This document shows, piece after piece, positions 17,401-26,272 of a stretch of DNA of 64,000 nucleotides (positions are counted from its first letter, which is position 1; each line of letters begins with the position of its first letter). Origin of the DNA: an uncultured Solobacterium sp. (GTDB lineage Bacteria > Bacillota_I > Bacilli_A > Erysipelotrichales > Erysipelotrichaceae); NCBI GenBank assembly GCA_938039295.1, contig CALHUY010000052.1, forward strand, positions 1 through 64,000, in the 5' to 3' direction. The notes under the pieces are model-generated. The model was not told where the DNA came from, searched no databases, and worked only from the letters and a program-made list of their open reading frames with translations. A program made the translations under genes and the position numbers.

Positions 17401-17907
17401 TTATTCTACGAATAACTTTGTTTTATCTAATGCTTTGACTAGGAAGTAACCAATGACTACTGAGATTAATTCTCCGATTGCGACGAATGAACCATTGATG
17501 AGTGTTCCTAATACAATTTCATTTGGCATAAATAGGTATGCAAGTTCTGCACCTACGAAGAAGAAGTTAAAGATTACAGGCATTAAGCAAGCAAGTAGTG
17601 GGATATCATTTACTTTCTTATCTTTTAATACCCATGTGCAGTAAGCTGCACCGAATGTTGCGATTGTTCCGATAATCGCATCTAAGAATCCAGTTGGATT
17701 AACACCTATCATCGCTCCAATTAGGTTTGTTAAGAAACAACCTAGTGTTACACCCCAAATAGATGGTTTGTAAATTAATGGAAGTAGTGTTAAAGCTTCT
17801 GCGATTCTGACTTGTACATTACCATATGTAAATGGTGCTAGTACTAATGATACGACAGTATAGATTGCCGCAATCATCCCAACCCTAGTTAAGGTCTTCA
17901 TGTTCAT
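17401..17907 (-). CDS. queT: QueT family queuosine-precursor transporter
   Basis: A 168-residue multi-pass membrane protein of the QueT (COG4708) family, the substrate-binding S component of an ECF-type importer for queuosine precursors. The typical start is visible (TRVGMIAAIYTVVSLVLAPF, then GNVQVRIAEAL and GVTLGCFLTNL), with a conserved hydrophobic pattern to the end. A preQ1-I riboswitch covers its ribosome binding site, which supports the substrate assignment independently. The ECF energising genes are not in the window, and neither are preQ1 synthesis genes, so precursor salvage is inferred. The ATG at 17905-17907 follows AAGGAG by 11 bases; the ATG two codons later is an alternative. 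Confidence 0.93.
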   Translation of the reverse strand: MNMKTLTRVGMIAAIYTVVSLVLAPFTYGNVQVRIAEALTLLPLIYKPSIWGVTLGCFLTNLIGAMIGVNPTGFLDAIIGTIATFGAAYCTWVLKDKKVNDIPLLACLMPVIFNFFFVGAELAYLFMPNEIVLGTLINGSFVAIGELISVVIGYFLVKALDKTKLFVE

Positions 17908-17918
17908 AAAAATATCAT

Positions 17919-17958
17919 CTCCTTATTTTCATTTAACGTCAGGTAGCTGCTACTGACG
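17919..17958 (-). promoter_or_regulatory. preQ1-I riboswitch controlling queT
   Basis: On the minus strand a CGTCAG/CTGACG stem (P1: 17953-17958 with 17937-17942) encloses the loop TAGCAGCTAC. An A-rich tail (TTAAATGAAAATAAGGAG) follows. This closely matches the preQ1-I class as in Thermoanaerobacter tengcongensis, where the tail folds back into the loop. The tail end is the queT ribosome binding site (17919-17924), so ligand binding should block translation. No terminator is seen, so translational control is expected. Confidence 0.8.
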
Positions 17959-18057
17959 GGATTGTGTCCGGTTATTTATTTTACGCTATTCATTCTTTTC
18001 GTCAATATAAAACTATTTTTTATTGTACTTTATTCTGTTTAAAATATCTTTTTTCAT

Positions 18058-18089
18058 AAAAAAGATACTATTCTTTTAATAGTATCTTT
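18058..18089 (-). terminator. Terminator of the metE-like gene
   Basis: A 12-bp stem (AAAGATACTATT with AATAGTATCTTT) is followed, on the minus strand, by six T. Confidence 0.85.
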
Positions 18090-18108
18090 ACATGCGTGCA
18101 TGCGTTTT

Positions 18109-19227
18109 TTAGTTACTCCAAACACTTTCTGCAATTTCTTTTACAAGTGCTAATTTTGCCCACTGTTCTTCTTCTGTTAACTTGTTGCCTTCTTCAGTTG
18201 ACGCAAATCCACACTGTGGAGAAAGATATAAATTCTCTAATGGTACATATCTAGCCGCATCGTGAATACGTCTGATGATACGATTCTTATCCTCAAGTTC
18301 TGCAAACTTTGTTGTAATCAAGCCTAATACAACCTTCTTTCCTTCTGGAATATATTTAAGCGGTTCAAATCCACCTGAACGTGCATCATCATATTCTAAA
18401 TAGAAAGCATCCACATCTTCCCTAGCGAATAGGTATGGTGCGATTGGATCATATGCACCTTCACTTGCGTATGTACTATGGAAATTTCCACGACAAACAT
18501 GGGTTGTAATAACCATATCTTCCGGATGATTTGCGATAGCCGCATTATTAATCTCAATTTCTTCTTCCGCAATTACTCGTAAACTTTCTTCAGTGATATT
18601 AAAAATCTTCCAGAATGCACGGTCCGCATAGAGTGTCCATGTACAATCATCCAACTGTAGGTTACGACAACCTGCTGCGTATAACTCTTGAATCACTGTC
18701 TGATATGCTTTAACAATATCCGCCTTTAATTCATCGTCTGTTGGATAGTGCTTTCTAGTCTCTGCAATAAACTCAGGTAAGCGTAATTGAATTAATAGCT
18801 GCGCTGGTGATGGGATTGTCTGTTTGGCAACTGTGTTTTCATCTTCATGTGCTTTTACAAACTTGAAATGTTCAATAAATGGATGATTTTCACCTGAAAT
18901 CTTTCCTACAACTACTGCTGTTTCTGCCTTTGTTTCTTCATCATGGAAACGTAAACCCTGGCTAGACTTCTGGAAGGAGATTCCATTTAATCCCCAGAAG
19001 AAATCTAAATGCCACCAACCACGGCGGAACTCACCATCTGTAATTGTGTGATATCCAGCCTTTTTCTGTTTCTCGATGAGGTCAAGAATGTAGTAATCTT
19101 CTACTTTCTTTAATTCTTCTTGTGTTATTTCATTATTTTGAAACTTTTCTCTTGCGACCTTGAGCTTTTCAGGTCGTAGAAAACTACCCACGTAGTCATA
19201 ACGGAATGGTACATGATTCTGTGTCAT
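18109..19227 (-). CDS. MetE C-terminal-like methyltransferase (YxjG/YxjH type)
   Basis: A 372-residue stand-alone catalytic domain of the cobalamin-independent methionine synthase family. The expected zinc ligands are visible: H243 and C245 (THVCRGN), E278 (YLEYDDARSG) and C339 (SPQCGFAS). Proteins of this size, such as YxjG and YxjH of B. subtilis, use simpler methyl donors than full-length MetE; the exact donor is unknown. Homocysteine as acceptor is inferred. The gene lies 25 bases behind a Nudix hydrolase gene and is probably co-transcribed with it. No SAM riboswitch or methionine T-box is seen upstream, in contrast to many YxjG genes. Confidence 0.88.
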   Translation of the reverse strand: MTQNHVPFRYDYVGSFLRPEKLKVAREKFQNNEITQEELKKVEDYYILDLIEKQKKAGYHTITDGEFRRGWWHLDFFWGLNGISFQKSSQGLRFHDEETKAETAVVVGKISGENHPFIEHFKFVKAHEDENTVAKQTIPSPAQLLIQLRLPEFIAETRKHYPTDDELKADIVKAYQTVIQELYAAGCRNLQLDDCTWTLYADRAFWKIFNITEESLRVIAEEEIEINNAAIANHPEDMVITTHVCRGNFHSTYASEGAYDPIAPYLFAREDVDAFYLEYDDARSGGFEPLKYIPEGKKVVLGLITTKFAELEDKNRIIRRIHDAARYVPLENLYLSPQCGFASTEEGNKLTEEEQWAKLALVKEIAESVWSN

Positions 19228-19252
19228 TGTTTTTGCCTCTTATTATCTTTCT

Positions 19253-19789
19253 TTAGATTTTTCCTCTATTCTTCATCTCTTGAATAAACATCGCCATGGA
19301 AACTGTCTTCGCATCAGGAATTTTTCCTTCCATAATTCGTTCTATCAATTCCTCTAAGCTATATTTATAGATTTGAATCTTTTCATCTTCATCTAAGTGT
19401 TGACCAATGTATTGATCTACTTTTGCATAATATAAATCGATGACTTCTGTATCATAGGCAGGAGTCGGATATATCTTACCCATATAGATCCAATCTTTTC
19501 CTGTATATCCTGTTTCTTCTTGGATTTCTCTTTTCGCAGTTGTAAGTGAATCTTCACCTTCTTCTTTTTTGCCAGCTGGAAATTCTAATGTTTCTTCTTG
19601 TTGTGCATATCTAAACTGTTTAACGAAGAAGAATTTACCGTCATCATCTTCAAGTGCGATACCAACTCCACCAATGTGCTGCACAACTTCCCTTTCAACT
19701 GTCAGATTTTCTTCTATTTCAACTATATCTTTATATACATGTAAAATCTTTCCTTCAAAGATTTCTTCTCTTGTTAGTAATCTATTCAT
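19253..19789 (-). CDS. Nudix hydrolase, ADP-ribose pyrophosphatase type
   Basis: A 178-residue Nudix protein. The Nudix box is clear: GKKEEGEDSLTTAKREIQEE followed by TGY, with the REIQEE metal-binding core. The surrounding sequence (LTREEIFEGKILHVYKDIVEI; VEREVVQHIGGVGIAL; FVKQFRYAQQEETLEFPAG) matches ADP-ribose pyrophosphatases, which hydrolyse ADP-ribose to AMP and ribose 5-phosphate. I chose the ATG at 19787-19789 because GGAGAAGGAA precedes it; an upstream in-frame ATG at 19819 would place that site inside the gene. It is the first gene of a likely two-gene operon with the MetE-like methyltransferase. Confidence 0.88.
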   Translation of the reverse strand: MNRLLTREEIFEGKILHVYKDIVEIEENLTVEREVVQHIGGVGIALEDDDGKFFFVKQFRYAQQEETLEFPAGKKEEGEDSLTTAKREIQEETGYTGKDWIYMGKIYPTPAYDTEVIDLYYAKVDQYIGQHLDEDEKIQIYKYSLEELIERIMEGKIPDAKTVSMAMFIQEMKNRGKI

Positions 19790-20123
19790 AATGATGTTCC
19801 TTCTCCATGCGGATATCATACACTAGATATATTTGAAATACCGTGAAGAATTGATGAAATACAATAGATATTGAAAAGTTATTATTTATACTTTTCTTTT
19901 ATATTTCTTGTAAATATACATGCATGCATATCTGTATATGACCATTACATCATGCATCATGAAAATTTTTCCTTTCAGAATCAATGTTTTATTTACATCA
20001 TTTTCAGTATATTCTTTCTCATATCGCTATCTATGTAAATAAAATATAAAGATTTTATCTTTTTATGGGTTCATGTTTTCTATTTTGTTCTATAATTAAT
20101 ATGTTCTATATGGGAGGAAAACT
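19790..20123. other. AT-rich divergent intergenic region (334 bases)
   Basis: It separates the leftward Nudix gene from phnD. TATAAT at 20091-20096 is a good -10 for phnD, with only a weak -35. On the minus strand a 24-codon frame (19886-19960) starts with ATG ATG and has AAAGGA upstream; its product (MMHDVMVIYRYACMYIYKK...) resembles nothing known and it may be chance. No riboswitch was recognised. Confidence 0.35.
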
Positions 20124-21200
20124 ATGAACATCAAGAAAGCATTGGCTTCAGTTTTGACACTTGCTTTATTAGCAGGTTGTACAGGCGGTAACTCAACAGC
20201 TTCAAACACTACAGCATCAACAAATGATAATGGTCGTAAGCAACCTGCAGAAACAGGTTCTAAAGATATCGACACATTGAAGTTCCAATTTGTTCCATCA
20301 AGACCAGTTGATGAAATTAAGGCCACAACAGAAGGCCTAGATCAATTAGTCATCGAAGCAATGAAGAAGAGAGGCTACAACATTAAGAATGTTGAAATCT
20401 CTGTCAGTGATTCTTATGAAGCCGCTGGTGAGGCTTTATCTGCTGGTTCAGTAGACGTTGCTTGGTTACCAGGTGGTACTTATGCATTATATTCAAATGA
20501 ATCAGATGTTATCTTAACAGCTACACGTAAAGGCTTATCTAACGATTCCGAAAAACCTGCTGAATGGAATGGCGATGCACATATGACTGTGAATAAGGAT
20601 ACTCCAGTTACATATTACAAAGGCTTAATTTATGCAGGACCATCTGAATATGGACAAGAGCTTGCTAAGAAAGTCAATGCTGGTGAAGCATTAACTTGGG
20701 AAGACTTAAACAAGGCTAAGTGGGCAGTTAGAGACGTTACAAGTTCTGCTGGTTATATCTATCCTACAATGTGGTTAATGGACAACTACGATGGTAAGAC
20801 TATTAGTGATCTAGCTAACGTTACAACATTAGACTACGCTGGTGAATTCATGCAGGCTGCTGCTGGACAGATCGACGTTATCGTATGTTACGCTGATGGT
20901 CGTCAAGACTATGCAAAACAATGGCAAGAAGAATGGGGTCGCAAGGATTCTATTTGGAATGAATTGAATGTTATCGGTGTTACAAAGAATATCTATAACG
21001 ATACAGTATCTGTAACAATGGCTAAGGAAGACATCTATAATAAGGAATTCATTGAAGCAATGCAGGATTCCCTCATCGAAATCGCAAATACAGATGCAGG
21101 TAAGAAGATCTTCGGTATCTATAAGCACACAGGTTATGCTAAGGCTGAAGATGCAGATTACGATGGAGCTCGTCAAGCTTTATCTGTAATTGAAAAATAA
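20124..21200 (+). CDS. phnD: Phosphonate/phosphate-ester ABC transporter substrate-binding lipoprotein (PhnD-like)
   Basis: A 358-residue binding protein. The N-terminus is a lipoprotein signal, with lipobox LLAGC and lipidation predicted at Cys19. A low-complexity Ser/Thr/Asn linker follows, then a PhnD-family domain beginning at LKFQFVPSRPVDEI. VDVAWLPGGTYAL and WAVRDVTSSAGYIYPTMWLM are typical ligand-pocket segments. PhnD proteins capture phosphonates, phosphite or related phosphorus compounds; the exact ligand is not readable here. The start has a GGGAGGAAAA ribosome binding site. A strong hairpin lies between it and phnC, which would favour excess binding protein. Confidence 0.9.
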   Translation: MNIKKALASVLTLALLAGCTGGNSTASNTTASTNDNGRKQPAETGSKDIDTLKFQFVPSRPVDEIKATTEGLDQLVIEAMKKRGYNIKNVEISVSDSYEAAGEALSAGSVDVAWLPGGTYALYSNESDVILTATRKGLSNDSEKPAEWNGDAHMTVNKDTPVTYYKGLIYAGPSEYGQELAKKVNAGEALTWEDLNKAKWAVRDVTSSAGYIYPTMWLMDNYDGKTISDLANVTTLDYAGEFMQAAAGQIDVIVCYADGRQDYAKQWQEEWGRKDSIWNELNVIGVTKNIYNDTVSVTMAKEDIYNKEFIEAMQDSLIEIANTDAGKKIFGIYKHTGYAKAEDADYDGARQALSVIEK

Positions 21201-21217
21201 GATACATAAATTTATGT

Positions 21218-21249
21218 GGGCGATATTCGAAATATCGCCCATTTTATTT
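21218..21249 (+). terminator. Hairpin between phnD and phnC (attenuator)
   Basis: GGGCGATATT and AATATCGCCC form a 10-bp stem with a CGA loop, followed by ATTTTATTT. It probably allows partial read-through, since phnC and the permease genes follow on the same strand. Confidence 0.75.
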
Positions 21250-21308
21250 CGTTTTTAATGTATGATTATTTCGTAAATAATCTATGCATATAGTGATGGA
21301 GAATAGAT

Positions 21309-22091
21309 ATGATTGAATTTAAAAATGTTTCTAAGACCTACCCAAATGGTACAAAAGGTCTACAGAATGTGAATCTAAAGATTGAACAGGGAGAGTTTAT
21401 TGCGATTATTGGTTTATCCGGTGCAGGTAAATCTACACTCATTCGTACAATCAATCGCATGATTGACATTACTGAAGGTGAATTGATTGTTGATGACATT
21501 AATGTTAGTGAACTCAAAGGAAAATCACTACGTCGCTTTAGACGAAAGATTGGTATGATCTTCCAATCCTTTAACTTGGTCAGTCGTTCAACTGTTATCC
21601 GTAACGTTCTAACAAGTAATGTTCCTGATATGCCTTGGTATAAGGTTCTTCTTGGAATTTATTCCAAGGAACAAAAAACTCACGCACTAGAAGCTTTGGA
21701 TAAAGTTGGTATTTTAGATAAAGCATATAATCGTTGTGATGAGTTGTCTGGTGGACAACAACAGCGTGTCGCATTAGCACGTACACTCAACCAGAATCCT
21801 TCGATTATTCTCGCAGATGAGCCAGTCGCTTCGTTAGACCCTATCATGGCGGATGTTGTTATGAGTGACTTTGCAAGAATCAACAAAGAAATGAATATCT
21901 CTATCCTATTAAATATTCACCATGTCGATCTAGCGTTGAAATACGCTACTCGTGTCATTGGTGTTCGTTCTGGTCATATCGTTTATGATGGTCCAACAGA
22001 TAAGATCACAAAAGAGATTCTTGATGAAGTTTATAACGGAAAAGCAATTCCAACTTCAAAGGATGATGTAAAGGAAGTTGCAGGCAAGTAA
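21309..22091 (+). CDS. phnC: Phosphonate-type ABC transporter ATP-binding protein (PhnC-like)
   Basis: A 260-residue ABC ATPase. Visible motifs are Walker A GLSGAGKST, the Q loop IGMIFQSFNLV, signature LSGGQQQRVALAR, Walker B IILADEPVASLDP and the H-loop histidine in LNIHHVDLALKY. The SFNLVSRSTVIRNVL stretch is typical of PhnC. It energises import together with the binding protein encoded upstream and two permeases encoded downstream. It ends two bases before the first permease gene, so translation is tightly coupled. Confidence 0.93.
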   Translation: MIEFKNVSKTYPNGTKGLQNVNLKIEQGEFIAIIGLSGAGKSTLIRTINRMIDITEGELIVDDINVSELKGKSLRRFRRKIGMIFQSFNLVSRSTVIRNVLTSNVPDMPWYKVLLGIYSKEQKTHALEALDKVGILDKAYNRCDELSGGQQQRVALARTLNQNPSIILADEPVASLDPIMADVVMSDFARINKEMNISILLNIHHVDLALKYATRVIGVRSGHIVYDGPTDKITKEILDEVYNGKAIPTSKDDVKEVAGK

Positions 22092-22093
22092 AC

Positions 22094-22939
22094 ATGGCGA
22101 AACAGAAAATGTTAAAAACGCCATTGTTTGACAGAATCTTTAAACCTGAATTAATCACACTGCCAAACGGGCATACCGTTGAAAGACCTCGCAGTAGAAC
22201 CCCTTTGATTCTCCTGTTATTTACAATTGTTGTCATGATTTCAATTCGTGCAACAGGTTTTGATTTATCCATCATTATCTCGCGAGCAAAACAATTAACT
22301 GTGATTCTATCCAAAATTTTCCATCCAAATTTAAATTACTTTCCAAAGGTAATTTCACCATTAATTGAAACCATACAGATGTCCATTGTTGGTACAATCA
22401 TTGGTTCCTTAATTGGTCTACCACTTGCAATTCTCGCATCTAGTAATATCAATAAGAATAAACCAACACTACTTGTGTGTCGCTTTATCTTATCTGTATT
22501 ACGTTCCATTCCAACTTTGATTTATGCATATATCTTTGCGTTAATCTTTAGTTTAGGTCCTCTTGCGGGTACAGTCGCTATCGCAGTATTTACGATTGGT
22601 ATCGTTGCCAAGATGTTATATGAAAGTATCGAAACAATCGATATGGGTCCATATGAAGCGATGCAATCATTTGGTGCTTCCACATTACAGTCCTTCTGGT
22701 CTGCGTGTATGCCACAAATTTTACCTACTTATTTAGCGGATTGCTTGTATTGCTTTGAGATCAATGTACGTGCATCCTCCATTCTAGGTTATGTAGGTGC
22801 GGGTGGACTTGGTATCTTAATTCGTGAACGTACTGGATTACGTGCTTACTCTGACCTCGGTATGATTCTAATTACATTATTTGTTGTCGTTTGGCTCATT
22901 GATATGATCAATGATTACCTGCGTTCAAAGTTATCTTAA
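22094..22939 (+). CDS. phnE: Phosphonate-type ABC transporter permease (PhnE-like, first)
   Basis: A 281-residue inner-membrane permease with several hydrophobic helices. The coupling (EAA-type) loop reads YEAMQSFGASTLQSFWSACMPQ, and the conserved RASSILGYVGAGGLG follows. It forms one half of the channel; the other half is encoded by the next gene. Only two bases separate it from phnC. The N-terminal 30 residues are polar and carry TLPNGHTVERPRSR, a PhnE-typical pre-membrane segment. Confidence 0.9.
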   Translation: MAKQKMLKTPLFDRIFKPELITLPNGHTVERPRSRTPLILLLFTIVVMISIRATGFDLSIIISRAKQLTVILSKIFHPNLNYFPKVISPLIETIQMSIVGTIIGSLIGLPLAILASSNINKNKPTLLVCRFILSVLRSIPTLIYAYIFALIFSLGPLAGTVAIAVFTIGIVAKMLYESIETIDMGPYEAMQSFGASTLQSFWSACMPQILPTYLADCLYCFEINVRASSILGYVGAGGLGILIRERTGLRAYSDLGMILITLFVVVWLIDMINDYLRSKLS

Positions 22940-22951
22940 ACAGGAGGTCAT

Positions 22952-23767
22952 ATGTCAGAAAATATTATTGCCAGACTAAATGAAGAACCTAAAACAATTT
23001 GGGTTAGACTCATAACAGTTGCGATTGTTGTAAGTCTTATGACTTGGGGTTCTCAATCTCTACACTTTAGTGGATTCACAGATTCAGGATTGAATGTCGC
23101 AAAGGGTCTTGTAAATGGTCTATTGCACCCGAATATCTCTCTTATCTTCGATATGAGTGATAGTGGTATCCCATTCTTACTCTTACAGACGATTGCGATT
23201 GCGGTACTTGGTACTATCATCGGTGCGATTCTTGCGATTCCTGTAAGTTTCCTAGCTTCTACAAATATTGTACCTAAGCCTATCGCTATGTTCTTCCGTG
23301 CACTGATCCTATTGATTCGTACAATCCCTGCACTCATTTGGGCGCTTGTATGGATTCGTGTAACTGGACCTGGCCCATTCTGTGGTGTTGTAACACAGTC
23401 TGTATGTTCCATTGGTATGATTTCAAAGATGTATATCACAGCCATCGAAGATTTAAATACAGGTATTCTTGAATCACTTGATGCGGCTGGCTGTACAACA
23501 TTCCAGAAGATTCGTTGTGGTATCTTACCACAGCTAAGTGCTTCCTTTATCTCCACTGCAATCTATCGTTTCGATATCAACTTAAAGGATGCGACTATCC
23601 TTGGTATCGTTGGTGCAGGTGGTATTGGTTCTCCACTCAATAACGCAATCTCATCTGGTAAGTGGTCTAACGTTGGCGCATTCCTATTAACACTCATCTT
23701 ACTTGTTATCTTGATTGAGTATTGTTCTACAAAGGTTCGTGCTCGTTTAGCACACGGAAGAAAATAA
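22952..23767 (+). CDS. phnE2: Phosphonate-type ABC transporter permease (PhnE-like, second)
   Basis: A 271-residue permease, paralogous to the preceding one. It shows the coupling loop ILESLDAAGCTTFQKIRCGI and the closing signature LKDATILGIVGAGGIGSPL. An AGGAGG ribosome binding site supports the start. Two different permease genes after phnD-phnC is the usual layout in streptococci and lactobacilli, where a 5'-nucleotidase gene often follows, as it does here. A perfect palindromic terminator ends the operon. Confidence 0.9.
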   Translation: MSENIIARLNEEPKTIWVRLITVAIVVSLMTWGSQSLHFSGFTDSGLNVAKGLVNGLLHPNISLIFDMSDSGIPFLLLQTIAIAVLGTIIGAILAIPVSFLASTNIVPKPIAMFFRALILLIRTIPALIWALVWIRVTGPGPFCGVVTQSVCSIGMISKMYITAIEDLNTGILESLDAAGCTTFQKIRCGILPQLSASFISTAIYRFDINLKDATILGIVGAGGIGSPLNNAISSGKWSNVGAFLLTLILLVILIEYCSTKVRARLAHGRK

Positions 23768-23777
23768 ATAAATATTA

Positions 23778-23803
23778 AAAGTACCTGCATGCAGGTACTT
23801 TAT
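23778..23803. terminator. Bidirectional terminator after the phn operon
   Basis: A 24-base perfect palindrome (23778-23801), with core GTACCTGCATGCAGGTAC flanked by AAA and TTT, serves both the phn operon and the convergent phosphatase gene. Confidence 0.8.
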
Positions 23804-24574
23804 TTATTCTGTATATATGTTTCTTAATCGTTGTAGTTCATCTTGATTGATATTAAACTCTTTCTCAAAGTACTCTTCGATACTTCCATATTCATTAAAG
23901 ATTGCGTCTAGCACAATCTTACCAATCTCTTCTGTTACGCCAAATGTCATGCGGTCTAACTCTTCACGTTCTGGATGTTTCAGAATAATATCTTTATCTT
24001 CTTCTAGTTTCTTTTGAATCGCTTCGCGATGATATACATTTGTTAGAAGATAATCTTCTAATACGATTTCTCGATCAACCCCTAATGCAAGTAAGATTAA
24101 CATGCATGCTACACCAGTACGATCTTTACCGCTTGCACAATGGATTAAGATAGGCACATCACCCTTTTGGATATGCTCAAATAGAATACGGAAGGCTTGG
24201 TTGTTAAATGGCATTCTTGCATAATAATTCTTTAGTAATGCAAGTTGTTCTATGCCGCCTTCCCCAATACGATTCATTCCTTCGCTAGAGAAGTTAATTT
24301 CTTCGCCACCTTCAGAAACTGCTCCACTGTGTTTAATCATCAAGATATTTGGAAACTCTGGATCTGGTCTTCGTAAGATTTCTTCGTTTGAACGTAGGTC
24401 CATGATGGCACATAATCCTAATTGTTTTAGAACTTCAATTTCAGATTCATTCATACGGAATGGTGCACCACTGCGATAAAAAACATTTTCTTTTACACTT
24501 CTACCCTCAGTTGTTACATACCCACCGAGCTGTCTAAAATTTAATTTATCTCGAAATCTAGTATCTTTCATCAT
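23804..24574 (-). CDS. Tyrosine/phosphoinositide-type protein phosphatase
   Basis: A 256-residue cysteine phosphatase. The CX5R loop is HCASGKDRTGVA with C146 and R152. The N-terminal FRQLGGYVTTEGRSVKENVFYRSG pattern is typical of the bacterial Y-phosphatase3/LipA-like group, which dephosphorylates phosphotyrosine, phosphoinositides or other phosphate esters. No signal peptide is seen, so a cytoplasmic enzyme is expected. It lies convergent to the phn operon and divergent from a 5'-nucleotidase, which places it within a phosphorus-handling neighbourhood. The start is the first of two adjacent ATG codons, preceded by GAGGA. Confidence 0.88.
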   Translation of the reverse strand: MMKDTRFRDKLNFRQLGGYVTTEGRSVKENVFYRSGAPFRMNESEIEVLKQLGLCAIMDLRSNEEILRRPDPEFPNILMIKHSGAVSEGGEEINFSSEGMNRIGEGGIEQLALLKNYYARMPFNNQAFRILFEHIQKGDVPILIHCASGKDRTGVACMLILLALGVDREIVLEDYLLTNVYHREAIQKKLEEDKDIILKHPEREELDRMTFGVTEEIGKIVLDAIFNEYGSIEEYFEKEFNINQDELQRLRNIYTE

Positions 24575-24692
24575 AGGTTTCTATCCTCAATGTTTTCATA
24601 TCATACCACGATTTATGAATCTAACATATTTTGATGCTCAACATGTGATAAAATAGTGTGGCAATTGAGTCATCAATAGAAATGAGGTTTTC

Positions 24693-26213
24693 ATGACAGA
24701 TCGAATTCGAATTTTAGCCACTTCTGATGTGCACGGGTACATCTATCCACACAGTTACGCTGACGGTTCCAGTAAAGATATCGGTTTAGCTAAAATCAAA
24801 AGTTTAGTTAATATTCTTCGTGATGAGAATACACTCGTATTAGATAATGGTGATGTTTTAGAAGGTTCGCCTTTAATGTATCATCACTTTGTAAAAACTC
24901 CTGATGAAGTTAGTCCTATCACACGTGCTATGGCTGACTTAAACTACGACTATATTAATGTCGGTAACCATGACTTTAATTATGGTGAAGAGGCTTTGAT
25001 GATGCACCTACAAAATGCAGGTGCACCATGTATCACTTCTAACTTCTTCTATCATGGAAAGCCATTTGGTCCTAACTATGTTATTCGCCAAGTTGCTGGT
25101 AAGAAGATTGCGATTTTTGGTATTGTTACCCAGTATATTCCTCATTGGGAACAGAAGTCTCATATCAAACATATGCGCTTCGTGGATGCGTATCTTTCTG
25201 CCGAAGCGACTGTAAAACTCCTTAAGCGTTTAGAAAATCCTGACTATATCATCTGTATGTATCATGGAGGATTTGAACGTGACCTCGTTAGTGGAAGATT
25301 AACAGAAGATGAAACTGGCGAAAACGAAGGATATAAGATTCTTAGAAACATCCGTGGTATCGATGTCATGATTTCTGGTCACCAACATCGTACAGAAGCT
25401 GGTAAGCTTTATGACACTTACTATACACAGACAGCAGCCAACGGTGCTGAACTTGCATGTATTGATATCTATCCAGATAACAATACAATTGAACCTCGTA
25501 TTCTAAAGGCAGATATTGACGCTGATCCAGAGATGTTAAAACTCTTTGAAACGGAAGAAGCTACTTGCCAAGCGTGGTTAGATCAAACACTTGGCACAAC
25601 AAATGTTGATTTACGTATAACTGATGAATTCGATGCCCGACTACATAAATCTCAAGTCATCACTTTCCTCAATAAAGTCCAACAAGAAAAGACAGGTGCT
25701 GATTTAAGTTCTAATGCCCTCTTCCTTGGCGCAACAGGCTTTGGCAAAGATATTACAATGCGTGACTTAGTCAGTACGTATGTCTATCCAAATACTACGG
25801 TTGTTAAGAAGATTACTGGTAAGATTCTACGTGAGTATCTTGAAAAGACAGCTGAATTCTGGATGATTCATAATGAACATATCATTGTAAACCCATCCTA
25901 TGATTGGCCTAAACCACAGCACTATAACTACGACATGGTTGATGGTATTGAATATACAATCAAAGTTTCTAACTCTGTAGGACATCGTATTACATCCCTT
26001 ACCTATCAAGGCAATGATGTAACAGATGATATGGAATTTACGATTGCGATGAATAACTATCGTGCAACGGGTGGTGGTAATTACAATATGATTAAAGAAG
26101 CGCCAACTGTTTCAACTGATCTTTCTAGCATGGTAGAACTTCTTGCGAATTATATCCAGGAACACAAAGTCATCGATTTTGAACCAGTTAACAATATCAC
26201 TGTAATTAAATAA
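24693..26213 (+). CDS. Bifunctional metallophosphatase/5'-nucleotidase
   Basis: A 506-residue two-domain enzyme. The N-terminal calcineurin-type domain has the metal motifs SDVHG (D12, H14), DNGDVLEGSP, GNHDFNYG, MYHGG and SGHQHR. The C-terminal 5'-nucleotidase domain (about 290-500) includes MNNYRATGGGNY. There is no signal peptide or LPXTG anchor, so unlike surface nucleotidases it appears cytoplasmic. It would release phosphate from nucleotides or other imported phosphate esters. The gene is separated from the phn operon by the divergent phosphatase gene. Confidence 0.92.
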   Translation: MTDRIRILATSDVHGYIYPHSYADGSSKDIGLAKIKSLVNILRDENTLVLDNGDVLEGSPLMYHHFVKTPDEVSPITRAMADLNYDYINVGNHDFNYGEEALMMHLQNAGAPCITSNFFYHGKPFGPNYVIRQVAGKKIAIFGIVTQYIPHWEQKSHIKHMRFVDAYLSAEATVKLLKRLENPDYIICMYHGGFERDLVSGRLTEDETGENEGYKILRNIRGIDVMISGHQHRTEAGKLYDTYYTQTAANGAELACIDIYPDNNTIEPRILKADIDADPEMLKLFETEEATCQAWLDQTLGTTNVDLRITDEFDARLHKSQVITFLNKVQQEKTGADLSSNALFLGATGFGKDITMRDLVSTYVYPNTTVVKKITGKILREYLEKTAEFWMIHNEHIIVNPSYDWPKPQHYNYDMVDGIEYTIKVSNSVGHRITSLTYQGNDVTDDMEFTIAMNNYRATGGGNYNMIKEAPTVSTDLSSMVELLANYIQEHKVIDFEPVNNITVIK

Positions 26214-26216
26214 AAA

Positions 26217-26257
26217 AGTGACAATCCTTGTTCTAACGACAAAGATTGTCACTCTTT
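26217..26257. terminator. Terminator after the 5'-nucleotidase gene
   Basis: AGTGACAATC and GATTGTCACT form a 10-bp stem; CTTTCTT follows on the + strand, and an A run on the other side may also serve the convergent hydrolase gene. Confidence 0.75.
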
Positions 26258-26272
26258 CTTATACTTTTTTCA

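Noticed and set aside
19228..19252. SAM riboswitch or T-box for the MetE-like gene
   Set aside because: The gap to the Nudix gene is only 25 bases, and no S-box or T-box core was seen upstream of the Nudix gene.
19910..19930. ATGCATGCA-type short repeats seen here and near 23785, 51468 and 62393
   Set aside because: Short self-complementary octamers at unrelated places, partly within codons; no common context or spacing.
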